NCBI GenBank assembly: GCA_036505015.1
Contig: DASXUC010000053.1
Coordinates: forward strand, 39,246-103,245
Source: DASXUC01 sp036505015
GTDB lineage: Bacteria; Sysuimicrobiota; Sysuimicrobiia; Sysuimicrobiales; Kaftiobacteriaceae
DNA: 64,000 bases
Direction of reading: 5' to 3'
The position numbers and the translations under genes are program-made. Below are positions 26,624-34,192 of the stretch, piece by piece. The notes under the pieces are model-generated. The model was not told the DNA's origin. It saw only the letters and a program-made list of their open reading frames with translations, and did no database searches. Every line of letters starts with the position of its first letter. The first letter of the stretch is position 1.

Positions 26624-27474
26624 CGGCCGTGTATCTCTACGGAAGCTACGCTACGCCGACGACCTATCCCGACAGCGATCTCGAGCTCGCCATCCTCTTC
26701 CAGGATCGTCTCAGTGAAGACGAGACGGCACAGTTCTTGGAACACATGCAGTCCACCAATCCTCTGGGTGAGGCCCCCGGCATCCTGATGCCGTCGGCGC
26801 TGAACACCCACATCCTCCCGGTGATCTACGAGATGTTGTCCGCCGCGACCGTGATCGTCGATAATGACCCAGCGGCGCGGGCTGATTTTGCCTCACGTAC
26901 GATGGCCCAGCTTGACACCGAGCGTCCCGCGCTGCTGGACGAGGCGAAAGAAGCCATCACCCAAGCGCGCACGCTGGGCCTGATCGTCGTACCCTCCGAT
27001 GGCGTGATGCTGCCGCAGCCGCCGCGGCTGCTCGACCCGCTGCGGATCGGCTGGCGGTTGGCCCGGATCCTGGCGTCGGCGGCGGTGCTCGACTCGCTGG
27101 CCCGCTCCGGCGACAGCACGGAACGTGACCCCGAGCTCCTCGGACAACTGGTGGGATGGTTCAGCAATGCGGTGGGTGCGGCCACCGGTATTGCCAAAGC
27201 GATGCTGACCATGTTCGAGATGCCCCGGCCCCCCCGGCGGTGGCAGGTGTTCATTCCCCTGGCGGATGCCGGGCTGGTGCCGATGGAACTCGCCCTGCAG
27301 ATGGCCGCGAACGTCGAGTCACGCTGGCAGCTGGTCACCGGAAGCGGCATGATGTCGCCGGAACGTCTGGTGGCGGTGATCCGCGCGTCGCTGATGCCCG
27401 TGATCGGGTTCGCCCGGCTGGCGGCCTGGTACACCCAAGTCCCCGGGGCGAAAGCCGATCACCACCTGCACTGA
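26572..27474 (+). CDS. Nucleotidyltransferase-domain (MNT-like) protein
   Basis: The start is GTG inside the 3' end of the LuxR-HTH gene. The N-terminal ~100 residues are a minimal nucleotidyltransferase: VYLYGSYATPTTYPDSDLEL, close to the GSxA...SD-x-D motif of MntA antitoxins but with Glu at the last acidic site. The C-terminal ~170 residues are helical, without a recognised HEPN motif. A fused helper domain or an antitoxin-like role is possible; no HEPN toxin partner is adjacent. Confidence 0.55.
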   Translation: MDAVTALQRYFTKEADVAAVYLYGSYATPTTYPDSDLELAILFQDRLSEDETAQFLEHMQSTNPLGEAPGILMPSALNTHILPVIYEMLSAATVIVDNDPAARADFASRTMAQLDTERPALLDEAKEAITQARTLGLIVVPSDGVMLPQPPRLLDPLRIGWRLARILASAAVLDSLARSGDSTERDPELLGQLVGWFSNAVGAATGIAKAMLTMFEMPRPPRRWQVFIPLADAGLVPMELALQMAANVESRWQLVTGSGMMSPERLVAVIRASLMPVIGFARLAAWYTQVPGAKADHHLH

Positions 27475-27486
27475 GGAAGGTCTGCG

Positions 27487-27915
27487 CTAGCCGTCGCCGA
27501 GGCTCTTGCGGACGGCGTCGATGAGTTCTGAGGGACTGAAGGGTTTGGTGACGATGCGGTCGGCGCCTGACTGCAGCGCGCGGGCGGTCATTTCCTGAGT
27601 CCCGAACCCGGTGATCAGCACCACGGCCACGTTGGGCCGCAGCGCTTTCGCCGCCTCGAGCACTTCCAGACCGGATACCACCGGCATCCGCAGGTCACAG
27701 ACGATGAGGTCAAACAACTCATCCGTGACCAGCCGCACCGCCTCGACGCCGCCGGCGGCCACCGTGACGCGATAGCCGGCCCGCGCGAGCACACGGGCGC
27801 ACAGTTCCCTGATCGGCTCCTCATCATCCACGACGAGGACGTGCCGTGCCGTCACGACCGGACCGTCCGAGTCTTGCGGCATCAGGGTACTGCGGCTCAT
27901 CACGGCATCCATCAT
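27487..27915 (-). CDS. Single-domain response regulator (CheY-like)
   Basis: A 142-residue REC-only protein: VLVVDDEEP (acidic pair), phospho-acceptor Asp in LIVCDLRMPVVSGLE, the Thr in VLITGFG and the Lys in VTKPFSP. It overlaps the upstream sensor-kinase gene by 4 nt on the minus strand, so it is probably a partner of that kinase. It has no output domain, so it may act by phosphotransfer or protein binding. Several in-frame ATGs exist within the first 12 residues. Confidence 0.9.
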   Translation of the reverse strand: MMDAVMSRSTLMPQDSDGPVVTARHVLVVDDEEPIRELCARVLARAGYRVTVAAGGVEAVRLVTDELFDLIVCDLRMPVVSGLEVLEAAKALRPNVAVVLITGFGTQEMTARALQSGADRIVTKPFSPSELIDAVRKSLGDG

Positions 27916-30341
27916 GAGGCTGCCGGGACCGCGGGAACGCGAATCACAAACTTCGTACCCTGACCGGGTACGCTGGCCACGTCGATCGTCCCGCCGTGCT
28001 GCTCGATGATGCGCTTGCTGATGGCCAGCCCCAGCCCCGTGCCCTGGCTGCCCTTCTTGGTCGTAAAGAACGGATCGAAGATCTTCGGCAGGTGCGCCGG
28101 ATCGATCCCGACGCCCGAATCCTGGAAGACGATCTCGACCTGCGGGGTGCGGCCGACCTCCGGGGCGCTGCGCGCGGTGATGTCCACGACACCGCCCCGC
28201 GGCATCGCGTCGATCGCGTTGTTCAGGAAATTGATGAACACCTGCTTGAGTCCGTTGACGTCGGCGAGGATGGACGGCAGCACGTGGTCGAAGTGGGTGG
28301 TGATGGTGACGTGCTGCGCCCGCTGCTTCACCAGCGGCAACACGCTCTCGATCACGCTCTCCACCTGCGTCGGTTCCTCCTCCGTGCCGGTCTGCCGCGC
28401 GTAATCCAGCAGGTTGCGCACGATCTCGCGCGCCCGGATCGCCTCGTTCTCCACGACCTGGAGGTCCGCGCGGATCGGGTCGTCCTTGCCGGCCTCGCTC
28501 AGCAGCAGCGACGTGTAGCCCAGCACGCTGGTCAGCGGGTTGTTGATCTCGTGCGCCACGAACGCGGCCAGCTCACCGATCGTCGCCAGCTTCGCCGACT
28601 GCACCAGCTGCAACTGGGTGCGTTCCAGCTCTTCCATCTGCGTCCGCTGGCGCTCGTAGAGGCGCGCATTCTCAATGCCCACCGCGATCCCGTCGGCCAG
28701 CATCTGCAGCATCGAGACGTCGTCCGGCGAGAACGTCACCCCCGGCCGCTGCCAGACGCGCAGCACCCCGCTGGCGCGGTCGTGGGTCAGGATCGGGATG
28801 TCGGTGCAGCGCTCATCGGGTCCCACCGGCGGGAGAGGGTCGTCCCCCTCCCGCAGGACCACTTCCACGCGCGAGAAGCCGAATGACTCCTCGATCAGGC
28901 GGGAGGTCTGTTGCAGGAGGATGTCGACGTTGAGGATGGTCGCGATCTTGCGTGTCGCCTGGGTGATCGCGCTGAGCAGCGCGCTGCGGCGCCGCTCCTG
29001 GCCGAACAGCTGGGCTTTCTCGATGGCCACGGCGGCCTGGCTGGCCATCGTGGAGAGGAGATCGATGTTCGACGGCGTCGTTTCGCGCAGCTCCCCCCCG
29101 ATGATGATCAGCCCGATGAGGTGATCGCGCAGCTTCATGGGCAGCGTGATCACCGCGGTGGTATCCGACTGCGCATCTCCCATGCACAGCTCGCGCACCA
29201 ACGCCGGGTCGGCGGCGGCGTCGATGACCGTGGCGTGTTCGGCTTCCACGACGCGTCGCATGGCCGGGTCGTCGATCGGACGCAGCCGCGGTGGCCGGCG
29301 CCCTCCGTTGACCTGCCAGACCGCGAACGACAACTGCCTGGCGCTGGCTTCGTAGACCCCGATGCCCAGCAGGTGCAGGGGAATCGTGCCCCCGATTTGC
29401 GTCGCCAGCGCCTCGCTGATCTGGTCGAGCTCAATGCTGCTGGTCAGGGCCCGGGCCAGCTCGTTCAATCCGGCCAGTTCACGCGCGCGCCCCTCGGCGT
29501 CCACCTGGCTCTGCCGGATGCTGTCGGCGGCTTCCACCTGTCCGCGCAGCATCTGCGAGAGTGCCACCATCGGGACCACCAGCAGCGGCGTCAGCCAGGG
29601 GTTGACCAGCCAGAGGTTCGCGACGAGGACCCCCATCCAGATCAGCACAACCTCACGGAAGAAGTTGACCCGTGAGATCGCCCCGGTCTGGAAAAAGGAC
29701 CGCCCGGTGGAGAGCACGATGACCTGTCCGACGAGCACGATGTTGGTGAAGTAGAACGTCAGGCCCACGACCAGCGCGAGGCCATACCACTGCAAGGCCA
29801 CCAGTCCCTGGGATTCGACCGGGCGAATGGCGTGCCAGAGCAGTCCGGCCGGGACGACCGATACCAGGTGCTGGGAGATGTTGAACAGCCCACGCCGCCA
29901 GTCGTACCGTCGCTTGATCCAGTACCCAACCATCGTCACCGCGGCAATGACCAGCGTGCTGATCAACGGCAACAGCAGCAGCGAGGCCACCAGGACCGCG
30001 GTGAGCAGGGAATAGGAAATGCGGGCTTCGGCGGTGGTCGTGGGCATCTGCACGCCCACGAGCTGGGCGACCAGCGCCGCCCCCAGGAGCAGGACGAAGG
30101 GGACATTGAGAACGATCGTGCCCGGCGTCAACAGTACCGCGATCGGCGCCGAAAACGCGCCGAGGGCGACGACCGCCAGGATGTAGTACTGGGCGGGCAG
30201 CGGCAGCCCGGCGGCCGTCCGGGACGGAGGAGCAGGAAGAGTCGTGCCTGTCGATGGTGCGGATGCGCCCTGTCCGCCGGAAAGCAGCCGCCGGCCCCAA
30301 CCCCGCAGTGGGCCGACGACCGCGGGAGCCGGCCTGCTCAC
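27912..30341 (-). CDS. Membrane GAF-domain sensor histidine kinase of the sigma-54 locus
   Basis: This 809-residue kinase has several membrane helices (about 45-270), two GAF-like domains (about 290-580), an HisKA segment with the phospho-accepting His in VAHEINNPLTSVLGY (near 596), and HATPase boxes (FINFLNNAIDAMP, DSGVGIDP, FFTTKKGSQGTGLGLA). GTG 30341 is preferred over GTG 30368 because GGAGGT lies just upstream. A sigma-54-type promoter lies at 30423-30438. Its obvious partners are the REC protein and the NtrC-like activator across the divergent gap; the arrangement recalls PilS/PilR. Confidence 0.85.
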   Translation of the reverse strand: MSRPAPAVVGPLRGWGRRLLSGGQGASAPSTGTTLPAPPSRTAAGLPLPAQYYILAVVALGAFSAPIAVLLTPGTIVLNVPFVLLLGAALVAQLVGVQMPTTTAEARISYSLLTAVLVASLLLLPLISTLVIAAVTMVGYWIKRRYDWRRGLFNISQHLVSVVPAGLLWHAIRPVESQGLVALQWYGLALVVGLTFYFTNIVLVGQVIVLSTGRSFFQTGAISRVNFFREVVLIWMGVLVANLWLVNPWLTPLLVVPMVALSQMLRGQVEAADSIRQSQVDAEGRARELAGLNELARALTSSIELDQISEALATQIGGTIPLHLLGIGVYEASARQLSFAVWQVNGGRRPPRLRPIDDPAMRRVVEAEHATVIDAAADPALVRELCMGDAQSDTTAVITLPMKLRDHLIGLIIIGGELRETTPSNIDLLSTMASQAAVAIEKAQLFGQERRRSALLSAITQATRKIATILNVDILLQQTSRLIEESFGFSRVEVVLREGDDPLPPVGPDERCTDIPILTHDRASGVLRVWQRPGVTFSPDDVSMLQMLADGIAVGIENARLYERQRTQMEELERTQLQLVQSAKLATIGELAAFVAHEINNPLTSVLGYTSLLLSEAGKDDPIRADLQVVENEAIRAREIVRNLLDYARQTGTEEEPTQVESVIESVLPLVKQRAQHVTITTHFDHVLPSILADVNGLKQVFINFLNNAIDAMPRGGVVDITARSAPEVGRTPQVEIVFQDSGVGIDPAHLPKIFDPFFTTKKGSQGTGLGLAISKRIIEQHGGTIDVASVPGQGTKFVIRVPAVPAAS

Positions 30342-30422
30342 CTCTTGACCTCCACGGACCGAAGACACATCAGCGATGGTATGGTTGTTCGCCTTTCCAT
30401 TGGGGTTCCCCTACGAGGATAG

Positions 30423-30438
30423 AGCAACTTCCATGCCA
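30423..30438 (-). promoter_or_regulatory. Sigma-54 promoter of the sensor-kinase gene
   Basis: Minus strand TGGCATGGAAGTTGCT; it matches consensus TGGCAC(G)N4TTGCW at all invariant positions (GG and GC spaced by 10) with one change (C to T). The predicted start of transcription is about 45-70 nt before the kinase start codons. Confidence 0.7.
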
Positions 30439-30466
30439 GAACGGGGCGAAAATCCGTCTGTTGCCA

Positions 30467-30514
30467 GGTAGCCACGAGCCATCGCTTCAGGCTACCCGGC
30501 TACCGGTCTACCGG
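30467..30514. repeat. Iterated-word hairpin element E (GGTAGCCG words)
   Basis: Three 8-nt words AGGCTACC, CGGCTACC and GGTCTACC (30489-30512) follow a complementary GGTAGCC (30467-30473). The minus strand reads GGTAGACC, GGTAGCCG, GGTAGCCT. It lies between the P1 peptide gene and the kinase promoter and could terminate the peptide transcript. It is the smallest of the hairpin elements. Confidence 0.65.
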
Positions 30515-30605
30515 TGCAAGGCGGCAGTGGGGACCCGCCGGCGCCCGCGTATTACGGTGCGCAGACGGGCCCCGCCGCCGATGAGCCTCGGTGCGAAAGG
30601 CGCAG

Positions 30606-30758
30606 TTACTCCCAGGTTGCCCCGGTAATCGTGAACCCGCCGCCTCCTGAAAGTACTGGATCCGAGGGCTTCCCGTTTCCATTGCCCCCCCAGGAGATCG
30701 ACGTGGCCGCCAGCAGCATTGCTGCCACCAGCAGAGCGGTCATCAGCTTCTTGATCAT
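30606..30758 (-). CDS. Small secreted peptide P1 (50 aa, ends GATWE)
   Basis: ATG with GGAGG 11 nt upstream. Residues 1-23 form a signal peptide (MIKKLMTALLVAAMLLAATS). The mature part is Gly/Asn-rich, with a central KPSDPVLSGGGGF and the end TITGATWE. It is a paralogue of the P2 peptide 180 nt upstream: the signal, the S-D/A-PVLSG core and the C-terminal TGATWE are shared. A sigma-54-type promoter precedes it (30801-30816). Function unknown; it lies in a locus for a sigma-54-controlled surface system, so it may be an exported structural or signal peptide. Confidence 0.75.
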   Translation of the reverse strand: MIKKLMTALLVAAMLLAATSISWGGNGNGKPSDPVLSGGGGFTITGATWE

Positions 30759-30800
30759 CTACAGGCGCCTCCTCTCGAATTAGGCTCAACCTCCAAGAGG

Positions 30801-30816
30801 AGCAAGAACGATGCCT
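30801..30816 (-). promoter_or_regulatory. Sigma-54 promoter of peptide P1
   Basis: Minus strand AGGCATCGTTCTTGCT, with GG and GC at the invariant 10-nt separation and TTGCT at -12; the -24 half is imperfect (AGGCATC). The distance to the P1 start gives a ~30-nt leader. Confidence 0.6.
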
Positions 30817-30852
30817 CAGGGGGGACTGGTCCAAAAGAATCTTGCCAGACGC

Positions 30853-30889
30853 AAAAAGGACGACGGCCGGCCGGGATGGCCAACCGTCG
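30853..30889 (-). terminator. Rho-independent terminator of peptide P2
   Basis: On the minus strand an imperfect GC-rich stem (30861-30889, CGACGG/CCGTCG closing) is followed within a few bases by TTTTT (30857-30853). It lies 51 nt after the P2 stop and separates the P2 and P1 transcripts. Confidence 0.7.
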
Positions 30890-30939
30890 CCGATGACTTC
30901 GATGCGCCGGACGTTTTGACTAGCGAACGGACGTGCGGG

Positions 30940-31089
30940 TTACTCCCAGGTTGCCCCGGTAACGGAGAACCCGCCGCTTCCTGAGAGTACTGGATCCGCG
31001 GGCTTCCCGCCTCCATTCGCTCCCCAGGAAATGGACGTCGCCATCAACAGCATCGCAGCTACGAGCAGGGCGGTCAAAAAACTCTTCAT
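30940..31089 (-). CDS. Small secreted peptide P2 (49 aa, ends GATWE)
   Basis: ATG with GGAGG upstream. Residues 1-22 are a signal peptide (MKSFLTALLVAAMLLMATSI). The mature part is Gly-rich with KPADPVLSGSGGF and ends SVTGATWE. It is a close paralogue of P1 (same length class, same core and same last five residues). A consensus sigma-54 promoter (31135-31150) and a dedicated terminator flank it, so it is an independent, strongly regulated unit. I do not recognise the family. Confidence 0.78.
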   Translation of the reverse strand: MKSFLTALLVAAMLLMATSISWGANGGGKPADPVLSGSGGFSVTGATWE

Positions 31090-31134
31090 CGCAAGGCCTC
31101 CGTCGTTCAGTATGGTCGACTAACCATGAATAAG

Positions 31135-31150
31135 AGCAAGAAGCGTGCCA
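31135..31150 (-). promoter_or_regulatory. Sigma-54 promoter of peptide P2 (consensus)
   Basis: Minus strand TGGCACGCTTCTTGCT, a full match to TGGCACGN4TTGCW. The leader to the ATG at 31089 would be ~35 nt. Confidence 0.85.
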
Positions 31151-31259
31151 GTCACGGCCCAGTTGCAGCAAAATGAGTCCGTTATGTCACCGCATCACTT
31201 TTCTCGCGCCGCCGCGGCATGCTATCGTGCGTGCGCAGTCACGCGCAGGAGGGCCCCCC

Positions 31260-32606
31260 GTGTCGGTCAGCGCTCTGGTCGTCGACGACGAAGAGAATAT
31301 CCGCGGTCTGCTCCAGAAGATCCTGACCGAGGAAGGTTTCGATGTCGAGACCGCCACCACCGGCGAAGCCGGCCTGGAACGCTATCAGGCCCGTCCCTTC
31401 GACCTCGTGCTGGTCGACCTCCGCCTGCCCACGATCAGCGGGCTCGAGGTTCTCCAGAACCTTGTCTCCGCCGATCCCGATGCACTGGTCATCATCCTCA
31501 CCGGCTACAGCACGGTGGAAACCGCGATCAAGGCGATCAAGCTGGGGGCGTACGATTACGTCGCCAAGCCGTTTCGCCCCGAAGAGTTGATGGTCGTGGT
31601 CAACCAGGCGCTGGAGCGGAACAGGCTGCTGAAAGAAAACCAGCTCCTGCAGCAGGAACTGATGGGCACGTTCAAGTTTCAGGGCATCGTCGGTAACGCG
31701 CCCAGGATGCGGGAGGTGCTGGCGCTGGCCGCCCGGGTGGCGCCGACGGACGCGACCGTGTTGATCTTCGGCGAGACCGGGGCCGGCAAGGAGTTGCTGG
31801 CGCGATCGATCCACGCGCAAAGCGCGCGGGCCAACGGGCCGTTCGTGGTGGTGAACTGCGGCGCGATCCCCGAAACCCTCCTCGAAACCGAACTGTTCGG
31901 CCACGAGAAAGGTGCCTTCACCGGCGCGGTGACCAGTCACGTCGGGCGGTTTGAGCGGGCGGCGGGCGGGACGATCTTCCTCGACGAGATCGGGGATATG
32001 AGCCCGGCGATGCAGGTGAAGTTGCTGCGCGTCCTGCAGGAGAAGGTGGTCGAGCGGGTCGGCGGCAGCAAGCCCATCGACGTCGACGCCCGGGTGCTCG
32101 CAGCGACGCACAAGGACCTGCGCGAGGCGATCACCACCGGGCAGTTCCGGGAAGACCTGTACTACCGCCTCAGCGTGATGCCGCTGGTCGTGCCCCCGCT
32201 GCGCGATCGGGCCGATGATATCCCGATCCTGGCCGACTTCTTCATGAATAAGTACGCGGTGGCCTTCTCCAAGCGGATCAAGGGGTTTTCGCCGCTGGCG
32301 ATGCGCCGGCTCCGCGCCCATCGCTGGCCCGGCAACGTGCGCGAGCTCGAGTACACCGTGGAACGCGCGGTCATTCTCGCCGCCGGACCGATGATCGAGG
32401 CCGACGACATCTGGCTGGACGGGCAGAATGCCGATCCGACGAAGTTCCCCAAAGCGTACTCGCTGGTGGAAAGCGAGCGCCGGCACATCCAGGCCGTGCT
32501 GAAGATGACCGGCTGGAATCTGGATGACACCGCCGGCGTGCTGGGACTGGACCGCGACACCCTGCAGGACAAGATCACGACCCACCGGCTCGAGCCCGAA
32601 TCGTAA
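31260..32606 (+). CDS. NtrC-family sigma-54-dependent response regulator
   Basis: This 448-residue activator has a receiver domain (VVDDEEN; phospho-Asp in LVLVDLRLPT), an AAA+ domain with GETGAGKE (near 170), the sigma-54-contacting GAFTGA (near 218), Walker B GTIFLDEIGD, and a Fis-type helix-turn-helix at the end (AVLKMTGWNLDDTAGVLGLD). GTG 31260 has GGAGGG 8 nt upstream; the upstream ATG/GTG starts add non-homologous residues. It is divergent from the P2 peptide. It is the obvious activator for the seven sigma-54 promoters in the locus. Confidence 0.93.
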   Translation: MSVSALVVDDEENIRGLLQKILTEEGFDVETATTGEAGLERYQARPFDLVLVDLRLPTISGLEVLQNLVSADPDALVIILTGYSTVETAIKAIKLGAYDYVAKPFRPEELMVVVNQALERNRLLKENQLLQQELMGTFKFQGIVGNAPRMREVLALAARVAPTDATVLIFGETGAGKELLARSIHAQSARANGPFVVVNCGAIPETLLETELFGHEKGAFTGAVTSHVGRFERAAGGTIFLDEIGDMSPAMQVKLLRVLQEKVVERVGGSKPIDVDARVLAATHKDLREAITTGQFREDLYYRLSVMPLVVPPLRDRADDIPILADFFMNKYAVAFSKRIKGFSPLAMRRLRAHRWPGNVRELEYTVERAVILAAGPMIEADDIWLDGQNADPTKFPKAYSLVESERRHIQAVLKMTGWNLDDTAGVLGLDRDTLQDKITTHRLEPES

Positions 32607-32654
32607 CCGCTGCCCCATGGCTGCCACATCCCCCCTCCGCCCGCAAAATGCGCG

Positions 32655-32670
32655 TGGCACGGAACTTGCT
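32655..32670 (+). promoter_or_regulatory. Sigma-54 promoter of the HD-GYP/rpoN operon (consensus)
   Basis: TGGCACGGAACTTGCT, a full match to consensus. Expected transcription start near 32682, 38 nt before the REC-HD-GYP gene. Because rpoN is the next gene, sigma-54 would enhance its own synthesis. Confidence 0.85.
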
Positions 32671-32719
32671 ACAGGCATCCGGCAGTGTCGTATGGTGCGA
32701 ACGTGGCGCCGTGAGGTGA

Positions 32720-34192
32720 ATGCCGGTGATGCCGAAGGCGAAAGTCCTGATCGTGGACGACGAACCGTCGATCCGCGAGTTGTGCGCGAGAATTCTGGGA
32801 ACCTCCTACGAAGTGGAGACGGCCCCCGACGGGCCCACGGCGATCCGCATGGCCGCAGCGGCGGCGCCTGATCTGTTGCTGGCCGACCTGCGCATGCCTG
32901 GGATGAGCGGGCTCGACGCGGCGCGGCGGATCGTCGCCGATGCGCCCGAAGTCTCGGTCGTGATCATGACCGGGTTCAGCCAGTTCGACAGCCTGCTGGA
33001 GACCGTGCGGTTCGGCGTCAACGGTTTCGTACTCAAACCGTTCACGCCTGATGATCTCCGCCGGACCGTGGAAGACGGGCTGCGCCGCGGGCAGTACTTC
33101 AAACGTACCGCGCGGCTGCGCTCGCTGGCTCCGATCCTCGATCTGCGCGAAGGGAAGATCAACGGCGATCCGACCCGAATCTTCCAGACAATCTGTGAAA
33201 CCGTGCAGCGTGAGCTCGACGCCGATTCGGTGACGCTGGTGGCGCTGGACGAAGACGGCCAGGAGGTGGCCGTCACATCGTCGGTGGGCAGTCCCGGCGC
33301 CGAGCCCGTCACCGTGACGCGGCGGCCCGGCGACGTCGACTGGGTCCCCCCGGTCGTGCCGACCAACGGCAACGGCAACGGGAACGGTACAGGGCACCAC
33401 GACGACGGCCAGGTGTTGTCGATGCCGCTGCGCACCGGCGGCGCGGTGGTCGGGGCGCTCACCGTGAAGCGGCGCGATGGCCCGTTCACCGCGACGGACC
33501 GCGACCTGCTGCGGCTGATCTGTGCGCAGAGCAGCGTCGCCATCGAAAACATCCGGTTGTTCACGCACCTGCGCCAGTCCTACTGGAACACCGTCTATGC
33601 GCTGGCGGCGACCGTGGACCTGCGCGATCACCCGACGCGCGGTCACTCCGACCGGCTGGCGCGGTACGCGGTGGCGATCGGCGCCCGCTTGGGGCTGAAG
33701 CCCGACCGGCTCGACGATCTGAAGATTGCCGCGCTGCTCCACGATATCGGCAAGATCGGCATCGGCGACGGCGTGCTACTGAAGCCGGGCGATCTCACCG
33801 CCGAAGAGTACGACCAGATGAAGACCCACACCCTGATGGGCGCGAAAATCCTGGCCATGGCGGGGTTCTCGCCGCGTGTCGTCGAGGCGGTGCTGTTCCA
33901 TCACGAACGCTATGACGGATCCGGGTACCCGCTGGGACTGCGGGAAGATCAGATCCCGCTGGAAGCGCGCATCCTCACCGGCGCCGACGCGCTGGAGAGC
34001 ATGACCAGTCCCCGCATGTACCGCCAGGCCATGCCGGTGCCCGCCGCCGTGACCGAGCTCGTGCGCGGGCGGGGGACGCAGTTCGACCCGCAGATCATCG
34101 ACGCCTTGATGGGGTGCCTGGATTCAGGAGAGTTCCACCAGTCACTGGCCGGTGGGCACGATTCGCTCCAGTTGCTCGCGGAGACCAGCTAA
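32720..34192 (+). CDS. REC-GAF-HD-GYP response regulator (c-di-GMP phosphodiesterase type)
   Basis: This 490-residue protein has an N-terminal receiver (LIVDDEPS; Asp in LLLADLRMPG; Lys in VLKPFTP), a middle GAF-like region with an Asn/Gly-rich insertion (NGNGNGNG), and an HD-GYP domain. The HD-GYP motifs are intact: LLHDIGKIGIGD, HTLMGAKIL and HHERYDGSGYPLGL. It should hydrolyse cyclic di-GMP. Its stop shares a base with the rpoN start (TAATG). Confidence 0.9.
   Translation: MPVMPKAKVLIVDDEPSIRELCARILGTSYEVETAPDGPTAIRMAAAAAPDLLLADLRMPGMSGLDAARRIVADAPEVSVVIMTGFSQFDSLLETVRFGVNGFVLKPFTPDDLRRTVEDGLRRGQYFKRTARLRSLAPILDLREGKINGDPTRIFQTICETVQRELDADSVTLVALDEDGQEVAVTSSVGSPGAEPVTVTRRPGDVDWVPPVVPTNGNGNGNGTGHHDDGQVLSMPLRTGGAVVGALTVKRRDGPFTATDRDLLRLICAQSSVAIENIRLFTHLRQSYWNTVYALAATVDLRDHPTRGHSDRLARYAVAIGARLGLKPDRLDDLKIAALLHDIGKIGIGDGVLLKPGDLTAEEYDQMKTHTLMGAKILAMAGFSPRVVEAVLFHHERYDGSGYPLGLREDQIPLEARILTGADALESMTSPRMYRQAMPVPAAVTELVRGRGTQFDPQIIDALMGCLDSGEFHQSLAGGHDSLQLLAETS

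Noticed and set aside
31152..31172. An eighth sigma-54 site before the ntrC-like gene
   Set aside because: GTCACG...TTGCA is present but the GG/GC spacing is wrong by two bases.
34114..34191. Longer rpoN start at 34114
   Set aside because: It would overlap the HD-GYP C-terminus and add residues unlike sigma-54; the TAATG junction at 34192 is the natural start.
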